Shown: in pieces, positions 10,428-21,361 of the stretch
Numbering within the stretch: position 1 is the stretch's first letter
Layout: every line of letters starts with the position of its first letter
Origin: Diphasiastrum complanatum
Taxonomy: Eukaryota > Streptophyta > Lycopodiopsida > Lycopodiales > Lycopodiaceae
Reading direction: 5' to 3'
Assembly: GCA_029204225.1 (NCBI GenBank)
Contig: CM055100.1
Coordinates: forward strand, 5,489,938-5,553,937
Length of the DNA: 64,000 nucleotides
Notes under the pieces: generated by a model
The model's input: only the letters and a program-made list of their open reading frames with translations
The model's database searches: none
What the model was told of the DNA's origin: nothing
Program-made: the position numbers and the translations under genes

Positions 10428-11740
10428 AACCATAATTGGTTCTTGGATTCTGTAATAATTTGACAACGAGCTGCTCCCAGGCAGTTCGGGGTTAGGGGTG
10501 GAGCCAGATAATGATCAATGTGATCATGTTAGCAAGGGATTGTGCTCAATGAGCTGCCTTGGCATGATAAATGCCAGCTTCCAAGAAGATTATTCCCTGG
10601 ATACGACATCAATTCGATAGGAAAATATGCCGCATTACACATATGTGAATAGGAAATCTAGCTAACAAGTAAAACGAAAATAATATCTGCTAGTAGCTTA
10701 TTTACAATAGTATAAAATACCGGTTTGGTTAGTTGTCATTTGAAAATACGAGTGCCTCCAAGTTGAAATTTACCAGTAATAGTTTTCGGCCAAGATTATG
10801 TGACGGATATATAAAACGGAGAACGCTCATATCTTTTCAGCAAGAACATTATAATTGTAAGTAAAATTTTAACGTACTTAACACTTGAAATCTTTTGCAA
10901 TGCAAAGTTCTGGATCCTTTGCGTTATCGATAATTGATATGGTGAGTGTTTTTTGTAGCCGATTAATATACACAAGTTGTGAAATGCCAAGCTTGTTTCC
11001 ACTATGCTAAAGTAATGCAGAATCGCAGGAACGACACGAACGTAGATTTTGCAGCTGTTCAGTTATGGCAAAATGAACGTTGCAAACTACCAAGTCTTAT
11101 CTGGCATCTACAGATCAGTTACAAGAACCTATAGTCGCTGTGCAGTCGTCTGCGTTTTCTTGGTAAACCTCAAGCCTTAAGTTATTTCCAATGCTTAGAA
11201 TGTTAAGACTTGGGATCATGAACATTCAAACTGAAATTAGCTTGATTACTTGAATAGATTTCGAATTCAACCAAATCAAAACATTCCGGAACTTCGCTGC
11301 AAGTTTCTGCTTCCTAAGATGAAATATATAAGAGGAACAATGAACTAACATGACAAACTAATATATGAAATGTCAAACTCAAAATATAAATTACAATTTT
11401 GGTTAATGTTACTCACCTTCCAATGTAGCTGGCAAGCTGAGACACAACTAGTTTTCTTCTAAGATAAAGAAAATTCCAGGAACTTAAGCAGGCAGATTAT
11501 TTATTTCTTCTCCAAGCCTCTGAAAAAAAACCTTTCTCATACCCATTCATTTTGACCTCAAGTGAAAATAATGCAAGACAATAGCTATACTTCTTCAAGA
11601 ACACTCTTCTTCAAAGACAAGCAGAGACTAGATGCTGCATTGCAATGCCACAAAAAAAAAAGTTCACAAAAGTGCAAAGAAAAATATTTGAGTATGATTA
11701 TAGAATCTTAATATATCTGTGCATTCCCACAATTTCAGCT
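10428..11740. other. 3' flank and intergenic DNA of the EXORDIUM-like gene
   Basis: This holds the probable 3' UTR (AATAATTTG soon after the stop) and AT-rich intergenic sequence. No coding region or mobile element was recognised. Confidence 0.4.
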
Positions 11741-11778
11741 TTGGCTTTGCTCCTCTTTCACTCATGGGGGTGAAACTC

Positions 11779-11953
11779 CCTCACTCATGGGGATGAGCTG
11801 CACATAGAGAGTAAACTGGAATAGAGCACTGAACAAGGGAAGGGAGAAATTGGGCATATGCTAACTCCCCTCACTCACTGATTGGGATGAGCTGCACATA
11901 GAAGGTAAACTGGAATAGAGCACTGAACAAGGGAGAAATTGGGCATATGCTAA
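11779..11953. repeat. Tandem duplication of ~85 bp
   Basis: Two nearly identical copies (about 11779-11864 and 11871-11953) share GATGAGCTGCACATAGA, GTAAACTGGAATAGAGCACT and GAAATTGGGCATATGCTAA. They differ by small indels. Confidence 0.8.
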
Positions 11954-11959
11954 AATTGG

Positions 11960-13130
11960 ACTGACCAACTTTCTATGGTGAATTGGACATATGCCAAGTT
12001 ATTGTTCAAATTACCAAATCTTCATTCAAAGTGACCTATGACATCAATCTCAATGGTGGACAAAACTCATTCACCTTTTTTGATAAAATCTCATCAAATC
12101 AATGATTTCCATGGTAATCAATGTACCATCTAATAATGTCATGGAAATCAATGTACCATCTAATGTGATATCTTACATTGATGTTTTTTAACTCTTACAT
12201 ATCTTCTTGAAAACATACAAGGTTAAGTCTTGTGCAAATCTAGAAATCTTGTCAAATTATGGTTTTGGTATCCAACATGATGAATGACACTTGGCTACCC
12301 ATTGACATGATGTCATTGCGTGCCGATGCATGGTATTTGCCATGGGTGGCAATGAAAATTTTCATTAGCACTTCAACAGAGTGCTCGGAAACTTCCCTCA
12401 AGTTTCCCTATGATATCTTACATATTTCAATGGATGTTGGCCTTTGAAAAATTATGCCTTCTAAAACACTCAACTCAAAAATGTTGCATTTTAAATCTTT
12501 AAACTATCAAAGTTTGAGTTTTATTATACTAGCTAGCCTAGTTAAAGAATAGTGCATTTAAATGAGACTATTTTTATCTTCTAAATTATATCCATCATAA
12601 TAAAAAAATTTAAACATTGTTGGCATCCAACTACTTTTCTTGGAGATCAACCTAGCTTGCAACAATAATTTTCATGGTACAATGTGTTATAAGGTTAAAA
12701 ATTAGCCACGTATCCATAGGTTTACAAATATAACTTATATAAAAAATTGTGCAAAAGGTCGAGCACCTCAGGTAGAACTTCCCAACATTTCTTGAAATAT
12801 TATAATGATCTACATGCATCCTATATATATTCATATGCCAACAATTTAGAATCCTACATATATTTGAGTAATACAATTTATTACATAATCAAAATTTTAT
12901 CGGTTTTTTAGAAGGCAACATCCTGAATTATATCTTTGATTGTCGGTTCTATTCCTAGACTATGCCAATTTTCTTGAGCACTGCTTCAACACAAAATTTG
13001 AATCCTAAAAGTCCTTAAATTGGTCATCTCTTCTCTCATTTTTTGATGTTTTCTTTGGCAAGATTTTGTAATTGTTTTGTGAGAGTGTAAGTGTTTTTGG
13101 TCATGGCATTTACATTGTTTTTTAAATGTG
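11960..13130. other. AT-rich intergenic DNA
   Basis: No gene recognised. A 62-codon open stretch at 12259-12447 has no family resemblance and may be an old repeat remnant. Confidence 0.35.
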
Positions 13131-13141
13131 TGATTTTAAGT

Positions 13142-13227
13142 CCTCTCTCTCTCTCTCTCAACTCACATTATCGCTATTTCTCATCTTAAACCTTAAAAAA
13201 AATCCTAAAAGATTAAAAAATTTGTGC

Positions 13228-13296
<69 letters not shown>
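13142..13296. repeat. (CT)n microsatellite, interrupted
   Basis: An 18-bp (CT)n run at 13142 is followed by an uninterrupted 66-bp (CT)33 run at 13231-13296. The open frames across it are artefacts of the dinucleotide repeat. Confidence 0.97.
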
Positions 13297-13300
<4 letters not shown>

Positions 13301-13356
13301 TGTGTGCTTTTTTTTTTAATGTCTTTCTCTTGTTGAAATAATGTCTATTAGTAGCA

Positions 13357-13800
13357 ATGGAAGTTCTAGTTGCATGCCAAGGTAGTCCTCTAGATACAAC
13401 CTGTCCACCAATTAGGAGTAGGATGGGAAAAGATGTGAAGCATGTACTGATCCCAATCATGCATCAAAAGTTTTCACATGAATCGACGATAGTTGATGGA
13501 GGATTAGGAATGAACATCATGTCCTCCATGTTATACCACGTGTGGGGACTTACTCATATGGTGAGCGCCCCTTTTACGATCCGACTTGTTGATCAATCGA
13601 GTGTGAAACCATTAGGCATATCTAAGGAAGTGCATATCAAGGTAGTAGGCATTTGATTCTTGCTAGATTTCGTAGTCTTGGACTTGATCGAATCCCCTCA
13701 TCCTACAGTGTCCTACTACAAAGATCGTGGCTCAAAACTTCACAAGTGCTTCACAACTAGGGACAGAACCATATTGTCTTGTAGAATCATGATTCTGCAA
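13357..13800 (+). pseudogene. Ty3/gypsy retropepsin fragment
   Basis: The first 99 codons contain STIVDGGLGMNIMSS, the flap-like region VSAPFTIRLVDQSSVKPLG and a following beta-strand segment, the usual layout of plant gypsy protease (TTIIDGGSGVNI...). The active-site triad is DGG where DSG or DGS is usual, so catalysis is doubtful. A stop at about 13654 interrupts a frame that then continues with LLDFVVLDLIESPHPTVS. Neighbouring open pieces to 14100 may be the connecting region before RT. No RT is seen. Confidence 0.65.
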
Positions 13801-14529
13801 TGAAAATCGATCCTGATACTTGATTACGAAACCAACTGACCAATGAGCCATGGTCGCCAACTCTGCCACAACCAACTACTCTAATGAGGAATCAAAGGAC
13901 GAATGTTGTTGGAGAAGGATTGTCATACGTGATGATTCGCAAACTGATGTAGTAAACCGGACCGAAGCCTTAGCCGTAGTGGATTGTTTGCAGTTTGACA
14001 TTACATCCACTGAACAATCACCTAGGAGAAGGGTACAATAGATAACTTTACCAATGAAGATGATTTTCCGTTGAAGAGACGTGAGAAATACAATATGGAA
14101 TCTAGCGAAGGCCATCAGGATTCCATATCTCACTTTGTGATCAGCCTATAGGCTATACCCCAAGAACAATGAGAATCTATAGTGAAACCGAGATTCAAGC
14201 TCTTCAAGTGTTTACCTTGGAGGAAGGCCAAGAATACGAGGATGAGGATTTTCTCCGTTATGTCGATCCACATCGCTTTGAGATTTCCCCAAGATCTTGA
14301 AAGACCAGATCCACGAAAGCCGCTAGCAAACGATAATCTCATAAAAACAGCAAAACCACAAGCAGCAATGTTGTAGTAGGCCAAATGGATATAGTGTCTG
14401 AAGGATCCACGTATAGTGTCTCACTTACCATGAATGATTGTTACGAGAATGCATAGAGTGGGACTTAGCCGAAGATTGTTGTGGGTATTCTCTATAAATT
14501 AATGAACAAGACCGATAAAATAGAAAATT

Positions 14530-15204
14530 AGGTGTGAGGGTCGTGGCATCCTGCGAACGTAAGTCTATAGCCCAGTGAGCACATGTAAATTATTGTACCA
14601 TGGAATAAAATAGACTTGGGCGATGTAAATAAATGATATAAAAAGGCCCAAAGTCTAAGTTGATTAAGTTTAAAATATTAGTCAAAGTCAAATTGGTGGT
14701 AGATAGGGTGTGCTTCTTTGTGCACCATAGATTTAGTTGTGTTTTTTTTTAAGGGCTTGGATTTCAATCCTCTCTCAATAAAGTAGCCAATAGAAGCACA
14801 TGGGCAAGGGCCTCCCCAAGAATAAAAAGGCACCTCTTGTACTTCATTTTCATGCTTAATAGAGAGGAGGAGACTCTACCAATTTGCATACTCGTGTGCT
14901 ATGCTATTTTGTCTAATGCTTTGTGAATGTTGCTAATTGTTTAAGATTTTCCTACCTTCATTGTTTAGTATTTTTAATGCTTTCACATTAGCTTAATGGC
15001 AATAGCATTTGAGAACCTCTCTCTAACTCTATATCTCTTCGCTCTCTTGCTAACTTTCTATGGATTGTAATGTGGTTAGGTGTTAGGATTGCGATGTAAT
15101 GTTAAGTGTAGATTAGGAAAGCTAAATATAGTTAGAGATCTATCCTAGTGGAACTAACTCTTTTGACAGACGGAGGGCTACTTGACAACTATATCTATGA
15201 CCCA
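14530..15204 (+). mobile_element. Probable gypsy LTR (left end uncertain)
   Basis: The right end is set by the adjacent tRNA-Asp-type primer-binding site at 15209. The left end is placed provisionally at TGTGAGGGTCG because no second copy is available. The segment has an LTR-like 3' part with TTAATAGAGAGGAGG. Confidence 0.4.
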
Positions 15205-15208
15205 AGAG

Positions 15209-15226
15209 TGGCGCCGTTGCTGGGGA
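15209..15226 (+). other. Gypsy primer-binding site (tRNA-Asp type)
   Basis: TGGCGCCGTTGCTGGGGA matches the primer-binding site typical of plant Athila/Tat-group gypsy elements with one mismatch. It lies 4 nt after a CA end. No gag is recognisable downstream, where a copia LTR and PBS intervene. Confidence 0.85.
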
Positions 15227-15386
15227 TAGTTACTACTAACTAGTTTAGTTGTTTTTAGTGTATTTGAGGTGGTTTTGGGGGTAATCAGAGAGAATTTTTC
15301 TTCGGTTAAGGACATGGAATAGTCCTAATATGGTAGACCAGCCCTTCAATATTCAAATTTGTTAGCCGCGCTGATATTTAATTCCA

Positions 15387-15735
15387 TGTCAAGGCCTGTT
15401 TTTGACCCGAGAGGACCCAGACACTCTAATTGAGTAGTGCATGTATGTGTATGGATATAGACAGGAGGACTGCATGAAGAGATGTGACCTATTTAAGTTG
15501 ACTTGCATGAAGATTGCATGGGTTCAGACACATGAATCTACTCTTTATATATTGAGGTAGAGATTCTCTCATCGACAACTGGGTTCAGGTCACCAGTTGA
15601 TCTCTTATTCTCTTGCTTTCACGTGGCATGGCTCAGGGGCTAGATCCAGGATTTGGTTGGGAGGTTTTGCTCCTACATGTCTCCAATTGTGTTTTCCTAT
15701 TCTCATCTTAGGGGTTTTTCCTAGTGGTCTTTACA
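15387..15735 (+). mobile_element. Probable copia LTR (left end uncertain)
   Basis: It ends ...TCTTTACA one base before an initiator-Met-type primer-binding site (15737). It contains a TATA-like CTTTATATATTGAGG near 15541. The start TGTCAAGGCC at about 15387 is only a guess. Confidence 0.45.
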
Positions 15736-15736
15736 T

Positions 15737-15750
15737 TGGTATCAAAGCTC
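15737..15750 (+). other. Copia primer-binding site
   Basis: TGGTATCAAAGCTC, initiator-Met type with one common variant base. No copia coding sequence follows, so the internal part is lost or highly decayed. Confidence 0.75.
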
Positions 15751-16573
15751 GACTAAGATTGGTCTAGGATGGGACTGGAATGCTGGGTTCTCAAGGGAAG
15801 TATGGAGTTGGATTCACCAATTCCGGTAGAAGGTATACTTTTCAAGATTCAGTGGTAGAGTGCTCTTCTACTTGTACAATTTTGATAAAGTGTTGTGAAT
15901 TAGTAAAGAATTCATTCCTAAATTTCTAATGCTTTGAAGAAGGTTTCATTTGATGTAGAATGATATGCATGGACAGCTCTCCTTGCTTGTCTTATTGTTA
16001 GCTTCTGTTGGATTAAGGATTGTGCTAACAAGCATAACTCCATAAGGTTCTGAATCATGTCTTCTTGTTTCATTAAAAGATTGATTGTAAATCAATTTTT
16101 CCCAATTAATATGAATTGTATGCAAAGTAGACACATGATTCCAAGAATTGCATGTTGAGGATCAAAAGTTTTCTTTACTCAAATCCTCCAGTGATCTGCA
16201 TGTTTACGAACATTGATTGGAAGAGTTACTATGCTACTTCTGTAATTTGAGCAGAGCTTAAAGCTAAGACAGTTTAAGATCATTTTTTTTACTGGAATTG
16301 TTATTCCCAGTAGAGGCAGTATGATGTTGTATATCCTGCTGAAAGTAGAATAAGAATCATATTCTTGGAATAATTATGCATGAAACCCTTCTCTTAAAGC
16401 TTTTGGATGTTGAATGCTTGATGGAAGAGAGTGTAATGATCCTACAAATAGATTCTTGAAGGAAATGAATGGTTTTTAGAAAACCCTGATTTTTTTCCTT
16501 ATCCGACTGCTTGCGTGATGTGTTAGCATCACCAGTACTCGCTGTCCATCAGTAAGTTGGGCATCCATTTTGG

Positions 16574-16804
16574 ATGCAAGTTAGAGCACTAATGGGTGGC
16601 TGTGGAAGCTTGATTCCTGCAAATAACCATCAGACTGTTGTTTTCTGTCCTACAAAAAAATCTTCAGGTCCAAGATATGTCATTGATTTAGGGCCGAAGG
16701 AAAACAAGGGTAGTATCCTTCCAATAGTCCATACCTCTGAATGGCGTGGATCCGCTACTTCCTACGCTTCCACAGGCCGTTTCAAAGAACTCTTATGCGA
16801 CTGA
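16574..16804 (+). CDS. Short ORF of unknown identity, possible terminal exon
   Basis: A 76-codon frame containing SGPRYVIDLGPKENKGSILP and SYASTGRFKELLCD, with balanced, protein-like composition. It resembles no transposon domain I know. An acceptor-like pyrimidine tract and TCAG precede it (about 16490-16552), so it could be the last exon of a host gene or gene fragment. No function is proposed, and it may be non-coding. Confidence 0.25.
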   Translation: MQVRALMGGCGSLIPANNHQTVVFCPTKKSSGPRYVIDLGPKENKGSILPIVHTSEWRGSATSYASTGRFKELLCD

Positions 16805-16904
16805 AGGTGTACCTTCTGAGTAGCTGAAGAGGTGCGGCAATCACTCCTTGTTCAAACTCTTGTTCTCATCGTTTTTCTTTGAATATCTTGCATATTCCTA
16901 TTAG

Positions 16905-17129
16905 CTCTTTTTGCAAATTATGTGCATCTGGAAGTAGATTTCCAGCAGAAAATACATAATCCAGAGTCGCATGGAGGTCCTAAGGAAGAGAGATGTAGGA
17001 ATCTCGATGGAGAGGCAGGAAGCTGTGGCACTCTTCCAGTGATGCTTCTTGGTTTCGAAGGGGAGGCTCGAACCTGAGACCAAAGAAACTTTGGATGTCA
17101 AGCTAACCAACTCAGCCAACGCCGTTGGG

Positions 17130-17130
<1 letters not shown>
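16905..17130 (-). mobile_element. tRNA-derived SINE
   Basis: On the minus strand the head contains an A-box-like TGGCTGAGTTGG (17118-17107) and a B-box-like GGTTCGAGCCTC (17074-17063), 32 nt apart as in tRNA promoters. A non-tRNA body then runs to about 16905. It is preceded on its 5' side by a (GA)n array and a second truncated copy. Use of RNA polymerase III promoter boxes is inferred from the motif match. Confidence 0.65.

Positions 17131-17131
<1 letters not shown>

Positions 17132-17179
<48 letters not shown>
17132..17179. repeat. (CT)n microsatellite between two SINE copies
   Basis: 48 bp of (CT)n on the + strand, flanked by two copies of the same SINE-derived segment. Confidence 0.95.
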
Positions 17180-17182
<3 letters not shown>

Positions 17183-17251
17183 GTGATGCTTCTTGGTTTC
17201 CAAGAGGAGGCTCGAACCTGAGACCAAAGAAACTTTGGATATCAAGCTAAC
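17180..17251 (-). mobile_element. Truncated second SINE copy
   Basis: A near-identical repeat of 17036-17106 (CCAGTGATGCTTCTTGGTTT...GAGGCTCGAACC...AAAGAAACTTTGGAT). It keeps the B box (17218-17207) but loses the A box at the junction near 17251. Confidence 0.65.
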
Positions 17252-17407
17252 CTTTCTTCCAGTGATGGCAGCATGAGAGTAAAAAAGAAGTAGGAAGTGC
17301 GGCTGGCGGCCGTGAAGGGATAGGAACGAGTTTCACCTTCTTTCCTATATGTAATTACTTCGAAAACTCTTTCCTATATGTTATTACTTTGAAAACTCTT
17401 TCACTAA

Positions 17408-18421
17408 CTCATGTGGAAACAAGCATTCTTCCTTTCCAACAACATCTTCGTGCTGCTAAGGATCTCATCCCTCCACCTCTGTGAGCTTCTTTGTCTCCCT
17501 TTGAGACTTTGCTTAGCCATCAGCGTGCTCATTTTCAAAAGTATCTTTTGGAACGCTTCCACTCACATGCTTTCACTCAGCTTCTCAGTGATTCACATTC
17601 CGATGAGACTCGGGCTCGTCTTCTGTCTTGTGCAAGCCCGGGTGCTGGTGCTTGGCTTGTTGTGCGCCCTGTTGTTCCACACTTGCGCCTTTCTTCAGAG
17701 TTGTTTCTCATCGCTCTTCAGGTTAGGTTGGGTCTCCCTCATCCAGTGCTGGCTGGTTTCACAAAATGTTCTCGTGGTCACCCTGTTGATCCTATTGGCA
17801 CTCATCTCATGCGTTGCCCTTTTGGCGAAGAGCGCACTGCGACTCATGATTCCATTCGTGACGTATTAGCATCTATTGCACATGAGTGCGGCTTTCATGT
17901 TGTCCGGGAGCAGACCCACATCTTGCATGTGTCTGATTCACAGTCGCCTCGGCGTCGAGTTGATCTTGTTCTTTCGCGCAAGGGGATTCGCATGCTTGGG
18001 GATGTTCTTGTTGCTGATCCTTCGCGGCCTGACCTCCTTCGTCGTGCTTCAACTACTCAGGGTGCCACTGCTTCTCATGCAGCTCTAGATAAAGAGCGAG
18101 ATTATTCAAATCGCACTCCTGGAGAAGACTTTATTTCTTTTTGCTTTGGAAACTTATGGGTGCCTACATAAGAAATTCGATGATTTTCTATCATCTTGTG
18201 CAGGTTTTGCAACAAAACTCCAAGGACGTGGTGCCTCACCTTTATCTATCATTATGGCTTATTATCGTCAACAAGTTTCTATGACTTTACAACGCACTCA
18301 GGCACTTGCAATATTTCGACGTGCCATAGTTGCAGGAACGGCTGCTTCACGGCTTCCTACACTACCTAAACTTCCAACTGTCTTAACTAGCGACTTACAC
18401 CAAGCAGTAGGCTTTATGTAG
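17408..18421 (+). pseudogene. Non-LTR retrotransposon C-terminus with restriction-like endonuclease domain
   Basis: The frame begins near 17408 (THVETSILPFQQHLRAAKDL), meets a TGA at 17482, continues 17491-18171, then shifts by one base in the run near 18137 to finish 18146-18421. It contains a Cys/His cluster (KCSRGHPVDPIGTHLMRC), a conserved RRRVDLVL and a later GDVLVADP. This C/H-finger-then-two-Asp layout is that of the PD-(D/E)XK-like endonuclease at the C-terminus of R2/NeSL-type non-LTR elements. The tail (MAYYRQQVSMTLQRTQALAI...) resembles C-terminal segments I associate with plant elements of this type. The RT part is absent. A remote alternative is a domesticated endonuclease gene, but the frameshift and stop argue against it. 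Confidence 0.6.
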
Positions 18422-18429
18422 ATACTCTG

Positions 18430-20100
18430 TGAGATTGTTGCTTTTGTTATAGTTGTACGGTATCTCAATTCGCCTTATGGCTTTTACGCTTTCAACATAC
18501 ATTCTTTTGTACTCTAATGGGTTTTCCCATCTTTTATTGATGAAAACAGAAAGATCACATCTATTTCAGCTCATAGCTTTAGCTTTAGATTTGTAATTTG
18601 TGTTCTTGTTTTGGAAACGTTTCATGGGAGCATGTATACTGCTAAAAGTCATGAGTGAGGTATGACGCTACCTATACCTGATATAGAAATCCATATGAAT
18701 TAGATAAATTATGGATTATCAAATATGGCGGTTAAGGATTATTTGGAAGGAAGAGCTGGTGGTATGGGACATCGGTAATTTTGAAAAAGAAATTCTAGGA
18801 CTTTAAAGATCTGATTGTCAATGGAAAATTTGAGTACCTATTAATGATATGGAAAAAATCGGCCATTGGTTATTTGAAGGGTATTTTGAGAAATTTTGAG
18901 GTTTAGTCCAGACCCAGTAATGGTATCTCATAATCTACAAAATCAAAAAACCGTTAAAACTATCTCTCGTCTTTTATAGAACCCTTACTTCTTTTAAATT
19001 TCTTAAATTGGGACATCAGATTAAATTCATCTGATCCTTTCAGTATGAAAAGTAGTTCTTTTCTGAAGGACTGTTTATAATCATGTGAATTACTACTTGG
19101 ATAAGGCTTGGAATTTGGAATGTTCCAAAATATTGGATATTTAATTTTTTAATCCCAGATTGTCTCTTATGCATAGATAGATCTCAAATAGATGATAGTT
19201 ACTGTCACTTGTATTGAGAATATCTAGAAGAAAAGTCATGGGTATAATAGAGTGAATCCTATTTGGAAGGCATTTATTATTGAATTTTCATGATTCGGAT
19301 ATTTTCATTTGTCATTTCTCTAACAAAATTTTATAAGAAATTGGAAACTTCTTTTAAAAGGAGGGATGAAGTGATGAGTAAGATTCTATCAAAGGACATA
19401 TTAGTTGCACAAATTTGAGAGAAGTTCTCTAGCAATTGTGTGAAACAATCTGGAACTAGAGATGGATGGAAATTGGAAATCATTATAAGTAGTACTGAGT
19501 AAGATCAAAAGTTACTAATCCTAGGTTTGTGAGGGAAAGAAGTGAATTTGATCATGGAATGTCTGTATTAAATCAACCTAATCTTAGTTGGAGTACTAGG
19601 ATCAAGGAGGGGTTGATTGAGTGAAATTTTGGTGATAAGTTGTAAGTGGGTTGGAAAACTCGTGAGAGTAGATGTGTTTCCAGTCTCAAAGATTTCCCGG
19701 GTATGTTATTTACTCATGAGAAATAAAATTCTTCTGTAGCTAAGTTACAAGATTCTCAATGAGATATTAGAGTAATTCGGATTTTGGAGGAATCTGCCAG
19801 AGAAGGACATATGTGTTTGTACAGGGTCATAGTGAGATTATTCTCATATGTGCACAATTAATCTTGTATGGATCTACTATGTATTCATGGTTGCTAGGGT
19901 TATTTGGTGCACTTTACCTAGTCAGTAAACATAGGCATATGATCAAGTATTGTTGAAACAGATACTTACAGAGTTAACGGATCTTTTTGTGAAAGAGTTA
20001 TTGGTTAAAGCCATTTTTACCCCGATTTGAGTTCCCCACATGTGTGAATGACCCCATCTAGGTTCTCCATTATCACCATTGGTCTTACTTAGAATGTCTT
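18430..20100. other. AT-rich DNA, nothing firmly recognised
   Basis: The first ~130 bp may be the 3' end of the non-LTR element (polyadenylation-like TTGATGAAAACAGAAAG near 18540). The rest has no recognisable coding or LTR structure. Confidence 0.35.
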
Positions 20101-20109
20101 TTTTAGTCA

Positions 20110-20367
20110 GTCTAATACCTAACATCTATGTTCCCCAAATGTGGAGGTGGGGGGCAGTTCTATATAAGGAGGTGAGAATGCACTAAAACTCACTCTTGCT
20201 AAAGTGATGCTATCAAAAATTTTTAGAAACTTTCCACCATTCCCAAAATCTCCAAAGCACTCACAAAGGCCACCTAAGTCTTCCCAAAAAGGCCAAGATG
20301 GCCAAGATGCAATTACATATGGACGTCATGCAAGCCAGTATCAGATCCTATCAGGCCATGGTACCAC
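20110..20367 (+). mobile_element. TATA-bearing leader, possible copy of the unrecognised ORF family (copy F), cut by Copia-B
   Basis: TATATAAG at 20161-20168 is followed by a leader that loosely resembles the one before the ORF at 57.9 kb (shared CTCTTGCTAAAGTGATGCTA / TTTGCTGGCCAGGTTATGCTA-like segments and an A-rich block). A start-like ATGGCCAAGATGCAATTACA follows near 20297. The sequence is interrupted at 20368 by the Copia-B LTR. Family membership is inferred from leader similarity only. Confidence 0.35.
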
Positions 20368-21296
20368 TGTTGGAAAATCAGAGAAATCGACTGATATCAT
20401 ATTAGTAGAGCTCTGATAGAAACAGATCTTCAAATACCATGTCGAGAATCAGTGAAAATGTGGTGTGTCAGAAATGGTGAACACCTGCAACTTTGTCGCA
20501 GTACGAACAAAAAACGAAGGTCGAACGAGAACAATTTGCGACAGTCAATGTGTCTTTGACTCGAAGCACGAACGAGTCACGAATCATTTGTGAATCGTAA
20601 ACACACCTCCAGGACCGCAAACCGCAAAGGGACACAAAACGAAAAGAACGAAAGCAAATGGGAGATTACGAAACAAACAAAGAAGAATCTTTCGCGCTGC
20701 CAACTGGCAGCTCAACTGGCTTCATGCCCAACTGAAACAAATGGCAACGACGGAGACTAACTAACTAGTTGATTAGCGTTAACTAGTCTTGTGATTCTAC
20801 GTTTAGCTATCTTGTAAACTCCACACAGTAGAGGTATAAACGATCATCTCTGGATCATAATAAAAGAATATGAATACAGAGATCTGTAAGAGACAGTGAG
20901 AGAGAGGTAGCGAGTAGAGTAGAAAAATACTAGAAACCATAGTTGTGCATGAAAGTCTGCCAACGAGCAGAACATAGCGAAAGAGCACATTCCGCCAACG
21001 AGTGAGGCACTGACGATCTCGCTCTAAAATTAGACTGATAATATAGTCGCTCTATTTTCGTGTATCTCCTTGTCTTGTGCTATTTGTCTTTATTGCTATA
21101 ATAGAATGTGTTCTGTGATGTGTAGTCGAGTGTCTGGGATCCTGTAAACAATTTTTGCATAAAAAGAAAATTCAAAGACACAAAATTCATCTTCATAAAA
21201 GAAAATGATAAATGGACTAATTGTTGGTGATTCATCGAACAATCAGAAGAATAAGAAGAAGAAGACAAAAAAAGAGACAGTCTCGCTTTCATGACA
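20368..21296 (+). mobile_element. Copia-B 5' LTR
   Basis: The LTR starts TGTTGGAAAATCAG and ends ...TTTCATGACA directly before the PBS, 929 bp. It contains CGAAC-rich sequence and GTCAATGTGTCTTTGACTCG. About 80% of it recurs at 29938-30666 in the same orientation. Confidence 0.85.
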
Positions 21297-21308
21297 TGGT
21301 ATCAAAGC
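21297..21308 (+). other. Copia-B primer-binding site
   Basis: TGGTATCAAAGC, initiator-Met type, abutting the LTR. Confidence 0.85.
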
Positions 21309-21361
21309 ACACAACTTAATACTACTGATATCCCAACAGTGATTCTTCCAGACAACACAAT

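Noticed and set aside
12259-12447. 62-codon plus-strand ORF (SNMMNDTWLPIDMMSLRADAW)
   Set aside because: It looks like an old repeat remnant, but no family could be assigned and the surroundings are featureless.
17063-17118. A true tRNA gene on the minus strand
   Set aside because: A and B boxes are present, but the acceptor stem and cloverleaf do not form and a long non-tRNA tail follows, so it is a SINE head.
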